A stretch of 64,000 nucleotides of DNA, from positions 79,251,179 through 79,315,178 of the forward strand of contig NC_084840.1 in the NCBI RefSeq assembly GCF_033115175.1. Reading direction: 5' to 3'. The notes beneath the pieces were generated by a model. The model did not search any database. It had not been told where the DNA came from and was given only the letters and a program-made list of their open reading frames with translations. Below are positions 23,953 through 34,150 of this stretch, one piece after another. The DNA comes from Lepus europaeus. Lineage: Eukaryota; Chordata; Mammalia; Lagomorpha; Leporidae. How positions within the stretch are numbered: position 1 is the stretch's first letter; every line of letters begins with the position of its first letter. The position numbers were made by a program, and so were the translations under genes.

Positions 23953-23967
23953 TGATGGCCCATTCTT

Positions 23968-24412
23968 ACCGCTGGGATCTCACTCACAGAGATCTCACCT
24001 ATTTTTTAAAGACTCCATCTATGAGGGAGATGATTCGAGTTTTGCATTTCTGTGCTTGGATTCTTTCACTTAACATATTAATCTCCAGTTCCACCTATGT
24101 TGGTACAAATAATTAGATTATTCTAAATAATCATCCTTTGTATGGCTGAGTCACATACACCACATTTTTTTCTTCATTTATTGGTAGATGATATTTTATT
24201 CATTCATTGGCGGAGGCTGTTTACATTTCTTGGCTAATTACGAATAGCACTGTAATATATATGGCAATGCAGATGTATCTTTGATGTAATGATTTTATTT
24301 TCCATAGATATTCACCCAGGAATAGGATTCTGGATCTTACAGTGGATTTATTTGTAGTTTTTTGAGGAACCTCTCTACTGTTTTCCACAATGAATGTACT
24401 AATGTAGATTTC
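23968..24412 (-). mobile_element. old L1, 3' part of ORF2, reverse (continues at 32016)
   Basis: Reverse reading gives the decayed C-terminal part of L1 ORF2: TTAATCTCCAGTTCCACC, CACTGTAATATATATGGCAA, CCCAGGAATAGGATTCTGG, TCTACTGTTTTCCACAATGA. The sequence ACTAATGTAGATTT at its right end is split by the following CSINE and L1 and resumes at 32016 with CTAACAGTGGGCC. Confidence 0.82.
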
Positions 24413-24662
24413 TAAGGTTAGCGCCATGGTGCAGTGGGTTAACCTGTCCCCTGCTACTCTAGCATCCTGTATGAGTGCTTATTCCAGTCCCAGCTGTTCC
24501 ACTACTGTTCCAGTTCCCTGCTAATGTGACCAAGAAAACAATGAAAGATGGTGCTTGGAACTCTGCCCTCTATGTGTTTGACCCAGATTGGGTTCCAAGC
24601 TCCTAGCTTTGACATTTCTCTCTCTCTCTCTCTCTGACTTTCAAATCAATAAATAAATCTTT
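24413..24662 (+). mobile_element. CSINE, older type, forward; host of the full-length L1
   Basis: GTTAGCGCCATGGTGCAGTGG head, TTCCAGTCCCAGCTG at the B-box position, short CT linker and TCAAATCAATAAATAAATC tail. Shorter than usual because of an internal gap. Its tail sequence CTTTAAATA supplied the cleavage site for the L1 at 24679. Confidence 0.85.
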
Positions 24663-24678
24663 AAATATTTACATTCTT
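24663..24678 (+). repeat. left target-site duplication of the full-length L1
   Basis: AAATATTTACATTCTT, repeated without mismatch at 32000-32015. The preceding CTTT/AAATA fits the L1 endonuclease preference (TT/AAAA). Confidence 0.96.
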
Positions 24679-25571
24679 GGTTCCGGGCAAGATGGCGGAA
24701 TAGGCAGAAGCACACTTAGTCCGGGGGGAGAGAAAGTTTAATATAAGTGGAGATACTGCAGGGTCAAGGAAGAGTAGGGGATGAAACAACAGAGGAAACT
24801 CTTCCGGAACTAGTGATTCACAGTGGACCTGCGTGGAGAGCGTGGGAGCCCAAGTTCGGGACACCAGCAGCAGACTCAACGCACCAGCGCTGGAACGCGA
24901 GGTGAGCCGAACCTCCATAGCCCGAGATACCAGCGAGCAAGCGGAAAGAGGAGGCTAGAGGGAACGAGGCTTGAAACTCCGTGGGGAAAAGTTCACCAGG
25001 CTAACTAGAAGAGAGAGAAAAAATAAAAAATAAAAAAGTGACTGATACGGACACAAGTTTCTCTCTCTCCGCTCACCTCTCAAAGGCGAGCAAGACAGAG
25101 CAGGCGCCATTTTGGACATACGTCATAAGCTGGGCGACCTCAGGTCTGCACCGGCCCTGAGCCGAGCAGAAAAACCTGACTCTGGGGGGAGGGGCGAAAT
25201 AACAGGAGATTAGCATCTAACTTGGCAACCCAGTGGGAGATTGCAGGAGAATTGGAGCCCACACTGAGGGCAGCAGAGATTCCCTGTGTGGTCCTTGGGA
25301 AAGAGCTTCCGATCTCTGGCTCCTGTGGGTATATCATTTGCCTGCTAACTACCTCCAATTACATTCAGCTGTGCGGAATTACTTCCCTTTTGAATCAAAA
25401 AAGAGAGAGATTTACCACACCTAACCTGGGAGTGTCATCTTTGACACACCCTCAGCCCTGAGGAACCAAACACAGCTCTCAGTCCACACTCATCTCAAGC
25501 CTCTAAGGCACCACTGAAAGCAGACAGTCCACTTAATATAGAGCCATAGTGTAACAAGAAAAAACACCACA
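24679..25571 (+). promoter_or_regulatory. L1 5' UTR / internal promoter with YY1-like site
   Basis: About 890 bp, GC-richer than its surroundings, with no tandem monomers. CAAGATGGCGG at 24688-24698 lies about 10 bases from the element start. In human L1 a YY1 site of the same core and position directs accurate transcription start. Human and rabbit 5' UTRs are generally unrelated, so the shared element-start motif is notable. Promoter activity is inferred from family knowledge and position. Confidence 0.75.
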
Positions 25572-26633
25572 GTGAAGAAACCAAATATCTCCAACATGCC
25601 AAACAACAAACGCAAAAACCAAGCTAACAAGAATAAGGAAGACACTATGACACCCCCAAGTGAACAAGACACAACAATGCAAGATTATGAAGATGAGGAG
25701 ATTGAAGAAATGCAAGAAGCAGATCTCAAAAAATTGCTAAGAACATTAAGAAGTTCTCAAAAACAAATTCTTGAACTACAGAAATCCTTCATGGACAAGA
25801 TAGAAAATCTCTCTCGTGAAAATGAAATATTAAGGAGGAATCAAAATGAATTGAAACAACTAGTGGAAGAAGAAATGGTGATAGTGATGAGAAATCATAA
25901 TGAAATGAAGAATTCAATAGATCAAATGACAAACACATTAGAGAGTCTTAAAAACAGAATGGACGAAGCAGAAGAGAGAATATCAGACTTAGAAGACAGA
26001 GAACAGGAAAGGAAACAATCAAATCAAAGAAAAGAAGAAGAAATCAGAAATCTAAAAAATACTGTCAGGAATCTACAGGATACTCTTAAAAAACCCAACA
26101 TTCGGGTTCTAGGAGTACCTGAAGGCATGGAGAGAGAGAAAGGATTAGAAGGCCTTTTTAGTGAGATACTAGCAGAAAATTTCCCAGGTTTGGAGAAAGA
26201 CAGAGACATCCTAATACAGGAAGCTCATAGAACCCCTAATAAACATGACCAAAAGAGATCCTCACCACGACACGTCGTAATCAAACTCACCACAGTGAAA
26301 CACAAAGAAAAGATCCTAAAATGTGCAAGAGAGAAACGCCAGATTACTCTCAGGGGATCTCCAATTAGACTCACAGCTGACTTCTCTTCAGAAACCCTGC
26401 AAGCTAGGAGAGAATGGCGAGACATAGCCCAGGTGCTAAGAGAGAAAAACTGCCAGCCCAGAATATTATATCCTGCAAAGCTCTCATTTATGAATGAAGG
26501 TGAAATAAAGACCTTTCAAAGCAAACAGAAACTGAAGGAATTTGTCGCCACTCGTCCAGCCCTGCAAAAGATGCTTAAAGATGTGTTACATACAGAAACA
26601 CAGAAACACGGTCACCAATATGAAAGAAGGTAA
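25572..26633 (+). CDS. L1 ORF1p, RNA-binding chaperone
   Basis: Open frame of 353 codons with no break. Residues about 45-170 form a charged heptad-rich coiled coil (trimerisation in known ORF1p), including the conserved RMDEAEERISDLEDR segment. Residues about 175-270 form the RRM-like domain (NIRVLGVPEG, then PRHVVIKL). Residues about 271-345 form the C-terminal domain (ARREWRDIAQVLREK, LSFMNEGEIKTF). The product coats its own L1 RNA in cytoplasmic particles and acts as a nucleic-acid chaperone. The second methionine (codon 9, at 25596, MPNNKRKNQ) fits the usual ORF1p N-terminus better than the first, so the true start may be 25596. Length is normal for mammalian ORF1p (about 338-370). Confidence 0.95.
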   Translation: MKKPNISNMPNNKRKNQANKNKEDTMTPPSEQDTTMQDYEDEEIEEMQEADLKKLLRTLRSSQKQILELQKSFMDKIENLSRENEILRRNQNELKQLVEEEMVIVMRNHNEMKNSIDQMTNTLESLKNRMDEAEERISDLEDREQERKQSNQRKEEEIRNLKNTVRNLQDTLKKPNIRVLGVPEGMEREKGLEGLFSEILAENFPGLEKDRDILIQEAHRTPNKHDQKRSSPRHVVIKLTTVKHKEKILKCAREKRQITLRGSPIRLTADFSSETLQARREWRDIAQVLREKNCQPRILYPAKLSFMNEGEIKTFQSKQKLKEFVATRPALQKMLKDVLHTETQKHGHQYERR

Positions 26634-26701
26634 AGGTAGGAAACCTCACACCAAAAGATCACAGGAATCTCAAACCATATATTAGAAAGTATCTTTGGCT
26701 A

Positions 26702-27811
26702 ATGGCAGGGCAAAGTTACTCCTTCTCAATAGTCACATTGAATGTTAATGGCTTGAACTGTCCAGTTAAAAGACACCGATTGGCTGATTGGGTTAAGGAA
26801 CAAAACCCATCCTTTTGCTGCTTACAAGAAACCCATCTATCCAACAATGATCCATACAGGCTGAGAGTGAAAGGCTGGAAAAAGATATACCACGCCAACA
26901 GAAATGAAAAGAGAGCGGGCGTAGCCATCTTAATATCAGACAACATAAACTTTACCACAAAAACTGTTAAGAAAGATAAAGAGGGGCACTATTTAATGAT
27001 TAAGGGATCAATTCAACAGGAAGATATAACGATTATCAATGTATATGCACCTAATTACAGGGCACCAGCTTATTTAAAAGACTTGTTAAGGGACTTAAAG
27101 GGAGACTTAGACCCCAATACAATAGTACTGGGGGATTTCAATACTCCACTCTCAGAGATAGACAGATCAACAGGACAGAAGATCAACAAGGAGACAGTAG
27201 ATTTAAATGACACTATAGCCCAAATGGATCTAACAGATATCTACAGAACTTTTCATCCTACATCTAAGGACTTTACATTCTTCTCAGCAGTACATGGAAC
27301 CCTCTCTAGGATTGACCACATACTAGGCCATAAAGCAAGTCTCAGCAAATTCAAAAGAATTAGAATCATACCATGCAGCTTCTCAGACCACAAAGGAATG
27401 AAATTGGAAATTGGCAACTCAGGAATCCCTAGAGCACGTGCAAACACATGGAGATTGAACAACATGCTCCTGAATGAACAATGGGTCATAGAAGAAATTA
27501 AAAGAGAAATCAAAAATTTTCTGGAAGTAAATGAGGATAAAAGCACAACATACCAAAACCTATGGGATACAGCAAAAGCAGGGTTAAGAGGAAAGTTTAT
27601 ATCAATAGGTGCCTACATCAAGAAATTGGAAAGGCACCAAATAGATGAGCTTTCAAGTCATCTCAAGGATCTAGAAAATCTGCAGCAAACCAAACCCAAA
27701 CCCAGTAGGAGAAGAGAAATAATTAAAATCAGAGAAGAAATCAACAGGATTGAATCCAAAAAAACATTACAAAAATCAGCCAAACGAGGAGCTGGTTTTT
27801 TGAAAAAATAA
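26702..27811 (+). pseudogene. L1 ORF2p, endonuclease part, ended by frameshift
   Basis: The frame opens at ATG 26702, 68 bp after ORF1, and runs 369 codons to TAA at 27809-27811. Residues 1-239 are a complete apurinic-type endonuclease: N14 in TLNVNG, E43 in QETHL, Y115 in VYAPN, D145 and N147 in GDFNT, D205 in SRIDHI and D229/H230 in SDHKG. All key residues are present at the same numbers as in human ORF2p. The frame leaves the ORF2 reading after about codon 357. Reading on both frames shows one base missing at the A5 run 27771-27775; the last dozen residues are off-frame. A protein made from this frame would keep the endonuclease but lack the reverse transcriptase. Confidence 0.93.
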
Positions 27812-30525
27812 ACAAAATTGACACCCCATTGGCCCAACTAACTAAAAAAAGAAGAGAAAAGACCCAAATCAATAGGATCAGAGATGAAAAGGGAAACGTA
27901 ACAACAGACGCCACAGAAATAAAAAGAATCATCAGAAATTACTACAAGGACTTGTATGCCAGCAAACAGGGAAATCTATCAGAAATGGACAGATTCTTGG
28001 ACACATACAACCTCCCTAAATTGAGCCAGGAAGACATAGAAAACCTAAACAGACCAATAACTGACACAGAAATTGAAACAGTAATAAAGGCCCTCCCAAC
28101 AAAGAAAAGCCCAGGGCCAGATGGATTCACTGCTGAGTTCTACCAGACATTTAGAGAAGAACTGACTCCAATTCTTCTCAAACTATTCAGAGCAATCAAA
28201 AAAGAGGGAATCCTCCCAAATTCTTTCTATGAAGCCAGCATCACCTTAATTCCTAAGCCAGAAAGAGACGCAACATTGAAAGAGAATTACAGACCAATAT
28301 CCCTGATGAACATAGATGCAAAAATCCTCAATAAAATTCTGGCCAATAGATTGCAACAACACATCAGAAAGGTCATCCACCCAGACCAAGTGGGATTCAT
28401 CCCTGGTATGCAGGGATGGTTCAACATTCGCAAAACAATCAACGTAATACACTACATTAACAGACTGCAGAAGAAAAACCATATGATTCTCTCAATAGAC
28501 GCAGAGAAAGCATTTGATAAAATACAACACCCTTTCATGATGAAAACTCTAAGCAAACTGGGTATGGAAGGAACATTCCTTAATACAATCAAAGCAATAT
28601 ATGAAAAACCCACGGCCAACATCCTATTGAATGGGGAAAAGTTGGAAGCATTTCCACTGAGATCTGGTACCAGACAGGGATGCCCACTCTCACCACTGCT
28701 ATTCGATATAGTTCTGGAAGTTTTGGCTAGAGCTATTAGGCAAGAAAAAGAAATTAAAGGGATTCAAATCGGGAAGGACGAACTCAAACTATCCCTCTTT
28801 GCAGATGATATGATTCTTTATTTAGGGGACCCAAAGAACTCTACTAAGAGACTGCTGGAACTCATCGAAGAGTTTGGCAAAGTAGCAGGATATAAAATCA
28901 ATGCACAAAAATCAACAGCCTTTGTATACACAGGCATTGCCACGGCTGAGGAAGAACTTCTAAAATCAATCCCATTCACAATAGCTACAAAAACAATCAA
29001 ATACCTTGGAATAAACTTAACCAAAGACGTTAAAGATCTCTACGATGAAAACTACAAAACCTTACAGAAAGAAATAGAAGAGGATACCAAAAAATGGAGA
29101 AATCTTCCATGCTCATGGATTGGAAGAATCAATATCATCAAAATGTCTATTCTCCCAAAAGCAATTTATACATTTAATGCAATACCCATCAAGATCCCGA
29201 AGACCTTCTTCTCAGATCTGGAAAAAATGATGCTGAAATTCATATGGAGACACAGAAGACCTCGAATAGCCAAAGCAATCCTGTACAACAAAAACAAAGC
29301 CGGAGGCATCACAATACCTGATTTTAGGACATACTACAGGGCAGTTGTTATCAAAACAGCATGGTACTGGTACAGAAACAGATGGATAGACCAATGGAAC
29401 AGAATAGAAACACCAGAAATCAATCCAAACATCTACAGCCAACTTATATTTGACCAAAGATCCAAATCTAATCCCTGGAATAAGGACAGTCTATTCAATA
29501 AATGGTGCTGGGAAAATTGGATTTCCACGTGCAGAAGCTTGAAGCAAGACCCCTACCATTCACCTTACACAAAAATTCACTCAACATGGATTAAAGACTT
29601 AAATCTACGACCCGAAACCATCAAATTATTAGAGAGCATTGGAGAAACCCTGCAAGATATAGGCACAGGCAAAGACTTCCTGGAAAATACTCCAACAGCA
29701 CAGGCAGTCAAAACCAAAATTAACATTTGGGATTGCATCAAATTGAGAAGTTTCTGTACTTCAAAAGAAACAGTCAGGAAAGTGAAGAGGCAACCAACAG
29801 AATGGGAAAAAATATTCGCAAACTATACTACAGATAAAGGATTGATAACCAGAATCTACAAAGAAATCAAGAAAATCCACAACAACAAAACAAACAACCC
29901 ACTTAAGAGATGGGCCAAGGACCTCAACAGACATTTTTCGAAAGAGGAAATCCAAATGGCCAACAGACACATGAAAAAATGTTCAAAATCACTAGCAATC
30001 AGAGAAATGCAAATCAAAACCACAATGAGGTTCCATCTCACCCCGGTGAGAATGTCTCACATTCAGAAATCGACCAACAACAAATGCTGGAGAGGATGTG
30101 GGGAAAAAGGGACACTAACCCACTGTTGGTGGGAATGCAAAGTGGTTAAGCCACTATGGAAGTCAGTCTGGAGATTCCTCAGAAACCTGAACATAACCCT
30201 ACCATACAACCCAGCCATTCCACTCCTTGGAATTTACCCAAAGGAATTTAATTTGGCAAATAAAAAAGCCATCTGCACATTAATGTTTATTGCAGCTCAA
30301 TTCTCAATAGCTAAGACCTGGAACCAACCCAAATGCCCATCAACAGTAGACTGGATAAAGAAATTATGGGACATGTACTCCATAGAATACTATACAGCAG
30401 TAAGAAACAACGAAACCCAGTCATTTGCAACAAGATGGAGCAATCTGGAAAACATCATGCTGAGTGAATTAAGCCAGTCCCAAAGAGAAAAATATCATTT
30501 GTTTTCCCTGATCGGTGACAACTGA
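27772..30525 (+). pseudogene. L1 ORF2p, reverse transcriptase and C-terminal part
   Basis: Continuation of ORF2 in the -1 frame, open for about 917 codons to TGA at 30523-30525, with no other stop. It has no ATG at its head, so it would need frameshifting or reinitiation. RT signatures in order: [12 protein letters not shown] near 28493, [13 protein letters not shown] near 28669 and the catalytic FADDM (28798-28812, aspartates at 28804-28809; about residue 702, as in human ORF2p). The C-terminal Cys/His motif C-x3-C-x7-H-x4-C lies at 30084-30138 and is intact. Summed with the first part, ORF2 is about 1,274 codons, the normal length. The function was target-primed reverse transcription. Confidence 0.94.
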
Positions 30526-31955
30526 GCGCCAAAGGGGAAACCTGTTAAGTGAAATGGACACTATAAGCAACAATGAACTGATCAGCTCCTGTCCTGACTT
30601 TAGATGTACAATGTAATACTTTATCCTTTTTAGTATTTGTTGTTGTTGTTGTTGTTCTAGTACTATTGGTTGAACTCAGTAATTAACACACAATTATTCT
30701 TAAGTGTTTAAATTTTAACTGAAAAGTGATCCCTGTTAAATCTAAGAGTGGAAAAAGAGAGGGAGAAGACGAACAATTTGGAACATGCTCAATCGGACTG
30801 GCCGCAAATGGTGGAGTTAGAAATGTGCCAGGGGATTCCAACACAATCCCATCAAGATGGCATGTACCAATGCCATCGCACTAGTCCAAGTGATCAATTT
30901 CAGCTCACAATTGATAGTTCTGATAGGTCTAAGAGTCAAAGAGATCACACAAACAAGACAAGTGTCTGCTAATACTAACTGATAGAATCAAAAGGGGAGA
31001 GAAAGATCCAACATGGGAAGTGGGATACACAGCAGACTCATAGAATGGCAGACGTCCTAAACAACACTCTGGCCTCAGAATCAGCCCTCAAGGCATTCGG
31101 ATCTGGCGGAAGAGCCCATGAGAGTATAGCAGGCATGGAAAGCCAAGATATCATGGAAAAAAAAAAAGACCTAAATGAATGATCTCTGTGAGTGAGATCC
31201 CAGTGGAAAGAACGGGGCCATCAAAGAAGGAGGTACCCTTCTCCGAAGGGAGGAGAGAACTTCCACTTTGACTATGACCCTATTGGAATAAGACCAAAGT
31301 CAGCAAACTCTAAAGGCTTCCATAGCCCTGGCAACTCATGACTAGAGCCTAGGGAGATTACTGACGCCATGAACAGGAGTGTCAAATTGTTAAATCAGCA
31401 ACAGGAGTCACTGTGTACTTACACCCCATGTGGGATCTGTCCCTAATGTGTCGTCTAAAGCGAAGTGATGCTATAACTAGTACTGAAACAGTATTTTTAT
31501 ACTTTGCGTTTCTGTGTGGGCACAAACTGATGAGGTCTTTACTAATTATATACTTAATTGATCTTCTGTATATAAAGAAATTGGAAATGAAAAAAAAACA
31601 ACCTGGTGTTAAAATGGAAATGGCATAGAAAATTAATTAATTTGAAAAAAAAATTATGTAGGATCTCTGTCTTTAATGTGCTGTACATTGCTATTTAATG
31701 CTATAATTAGTAATCCAATGGTAGTTTTTTCACTTTGTGTTGCTATAGGGGCAAAATGTTGAAATCTTTACCTAATATATACTAAACTGATCTTCTGTAT
31801 ACAAAGAAAATTGAAAATGAATCTTTACATGAATGGAAGGGGAAAGGGAGCGGGAAGGGGTAGGATTGCGGGCGGGAGGGAAGTTATGGGAGGGGGGAAG
31901 CCATTGTAACCCATGGGCTATACTTTGGAAATTTATATTCATTAAATAAAAGTTA
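30526..31955 (+). other. L1 3' UTR with partial tandem duplication
   Basis: About 1.4 kb, long for an L1 3' UTR. It has a (GTT)n patch at 30637-30657. Two related units, about 31430-31595 and 31655-31825, both run from a GGATCT-TGT segment to GATCTTCTGTATA and an AAAGAAA-TTGAAA end. They are joined by a linker with CCTGGTGTTAAAATGG (31600-31617). The older copies at 6622, 20526, 22641 and 36501 show no second unit or linker. The AATAAA signal is at 31945-31950. Confidence 0.88.
31832..31908 (+). repeat. G-rich purine tract of the L1 3' UTR
   Basis: Many runs of three or more G separated by short purine spacers (GGGGAAAGGGAGCGGGAAGG and on to GGGAGGGG). G-rich tracts here are a known common feature of mammalian L1 3' UTRs and can fold as G-quadruplexes. 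The folded state is inferred. Confidence 0.8.
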
Positions 31956-31999
31956 AAAAAAAATAAAAAAAATTTAAAAAAAATTAAAAAATTAAAAAA

Positions 32000-32015
32000 A
32001 AATATTTACATTCTT
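32000..32015 (+). repeat. right target-site duplication of the full-length L1
   Basis: AAATATTTACATTCTT, identical to 24663-24678. It follows an A-rich tail mixed with T (about 31951-31999). Confidence 0.96.
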
Positions 32016-32356
32016 ACTAACAGTGGGCCATGGCTCTATTTGTCTATCTAGTAAGAACCAATCTTAATTGGATGAGGTGATATTTCATTTGCACTTCCTT
32101 GATGATTGGTGATGTTGAGCATTGTTTTCTTCATGTATCTCATGTAATTTCTGTTTTCCTTTGAGAAACATCTTTTAGATTTTCATGTACTTGTTGGTCA
32201 TTGTTTGATGAAATCCCATTTGTCTTTTTATTTTTTTTTTTGCTTTGGTTTTTTATGTATTTGTCTTTGCCATTCCTATGTCCTGAAGTGTTTTCACTAT
32301 TTTTTATTTTAATAGTTTCAAATCTTACATTTAGGTCTTTAATCCATTTTGAGTTC

Positions 32357-32639
32357 ATTTCTGTGCGTGGTGAAAAATAAGAGTCTAGTTTCATTCTTCT
32401 GCATGTTTGTATGTGATTGTTTTCAGCACCATTTATTTAAAAAGACTATTCTTTTTCCAATGCACACTTTAGCAACTTGGTCAAAGATAAGTTGGTTGTA
32501 TATGTGTGGATTTACTTCTAAGGTCTCCAGTCTGTTTCACTGGTGAGTGGATCTGATTTTATATCAATATAACACTGTTTAAATTAGAGCTTCATAATTT
32601 ACTTTAAAGTCAAGGAGTGTAATGTCTTCTGCTTTGTTC
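32357..32639 (-). repeat. source-like copy of the 283-bp inverted duplication
   Basis: A section of the old reverse L1, continuous with L1 sequence on both sides. Its reverse complement matches 21443-21725 with two mismatches and no gap. Since this copy has normal L1 continuation on both sides and the other does not, it is probably the donor. Confidence 0.93.
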
Positions 32640-33205
32640 TCTTCATTCAAGTATGCTTTGGCTATTTGGCATCTATTTTTATTCCATATAAATATTAGCA
32701 GTATTATTTCCAGTTCTGTGGAAAATGACATTGGGATTTGGATGGGCATTATGCATATTTTAATAATATTGAATTTTCCAATCCATGAACAGGAGATGCA
32801 TTTCCATGTGTTTGTGTTTGCCCTCTTCATTTTCTATCATAAGTGTTTTACAGTTTTCATTGTAGAGATATTTCACCTCTGTAGTTAAATATATTCTCAA
32901 GCATTTTATTTTTTACTAATTTTTGGAAGCAGGGTTTACTTTCTTGATTTTATTTTCAGGTGATTCACTATTGGTGTACAATAATGCCACTCATTTTTGT
33001 ACATTGACTTTGTATCCTGCAATTTTGCTAAATTTGCTTATTATTTATAACAGCTTTTTGGTGGAATATTTGAGGTTTTCTATATAAAAGATCATGTCAT
33101 CTACAAAGAGTGACAGTTTGACTCCCTCCCGCCCAATTTGAATGTCCATTGCTTATTTTTCTTGCTTGAGGACCTCTAGCGTACTTCTGTCTTTTTCCAA
33201 ATATT

Positions 33206-33529
33206 TTTTTTTGACAGGCAGAGTGGACAGTGAGAGAGAAAGACAGAGAGAAAGGTCTTCCTTTGCCGTTGGTTCACCCTCCAATGGCCACCGCGGCTGG
33301 CGCGCTGCATGCCAATCCAAAAGCAGGAGCCAAGTGCTTCCTCCTGGTCTCCCATGGGGTGCAGGGCCCAAGCACTTGTGCCATCCTCCACTGCACTCCC
33401 TGGCCACAGCAGAGAGCTGGCCTGGAAGAGGAGCAACTGGGACAGAATCCAGCGCCCTGACCGGGACTAGAATCCGGTGTGATGGCACTGCTAGGCGGAG
33501 GATTAACCTATTGAGCCACAGCACTGGCC
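33206..33529 (-). mobile_element. CSINE, young type, reverse
   Basis: TTTTTTTGACAGGCAGAGTGG start, B-box complement GGGACTAGAATCCGG, head GAGCCACAGCACTGGCC. An 11-bp duplication TTCCAAATATT at 33195-33205 and 33534-33544. Confidence 0.93.
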
Positions 33530-33844
33530 TATGTTCCAAATATTAAAGAGGAAACCTTCAGCTCTCCCGTTTATGATGTTAACTGTTGATTTGTTATATG
33601 GCCTTTATTACACTGAGGTGGTGTGTCCTTTATACCAAATTTGGTTAGAATTTTTATCATGAAGGAACTTTGTACTTTATCAATTACCATTTGTGTAATT
33701 ATTTAGACAATCATACGATTCTTGTCCTTTATTCTGTGGATATGGTATGTAACATTTATGGATTTGCATAGGTTGAATCACCTTTGCTTCCCTGGGATGA
33801 ATCCCATTTGATCATGATAAATGAATTTTCAAATGTGTTGTTGG

Positions 33845-34150
33845 GGACCGGTGCTGTGGCTCACTTGGTTAATCCTCTGCCTGTGGTGCCGGCATCCAAT
33901 ATGGGCACCAGGTTCTAGTCCCAGTTGCTCCTCTTCCAGTCCAGCTCTCTGCTGTGGCCCAGGAAGGCAGTGGAGGATGGGCCAAGTGCTTGGGCATCTA
34001 CACCCACATAGCAGACCAGGAAGAAGTTCCTGGCTCCTGGTTTCTGATCGGCATAGCTCCGGTTGTAGCAGCCATTTGGGGGGTGAACCAATGGAAGGAA
34101 GACTTTTCTCTCTGTCTTTCTCCCTCACTGTTTAACTCTACCTGGGGAAA
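33845..34150 (+). mobile_element. CSINE, intermediate type, forward
   Basis: Head GGACCGGTGCTGTGGCTCAC, B-box-like GGTTCTAGTCCC, tail TTAACTCTACCTGGGGAAAAA. A 14-bp duplication AAATGTGTTGTTGG (33831-33844) and AAATGTGCTGTTGG (34151-34164), one mismatch. Confidence 0.93.

Larger units (their letters stand above)
24679..31999 (+). mobile_element. full-length, nearly intact LINE-1
   Basis: A 7.3-kb autonomous non-LTR retrotransposon. In order: 5' UTR (about 0.9 kb), ORF1 (25572-26633, intact), a 68-bp spacer, ORF2 (26702-30525, one frameshift), a long 3' UTR with a partial tandem duplication and a G-rich purine tract, AATAAA at 31945-31950 and an impure A-rich tail. Known role of the family: ORF1p binds its RNA, and ORF2p nicks DNA and reverse-transcribes the RNA at the nick. 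The perfect 16-bp target-site duplication, the full 5' end and nearly open frames show recent insertion. I infer it is inactive or marginal because of the ORF2 frameshift, unless that is a sequencing error. Confidence 0.97.

Noticed and set aside
24661..24918. Reverse-strand 85-codon frame across the L1 5' end, recalling primate L1 ORF0
   Set aside because: It runs out into the flanking target DNA and ORF0 is known only from primates. Chance is enough to explain it.
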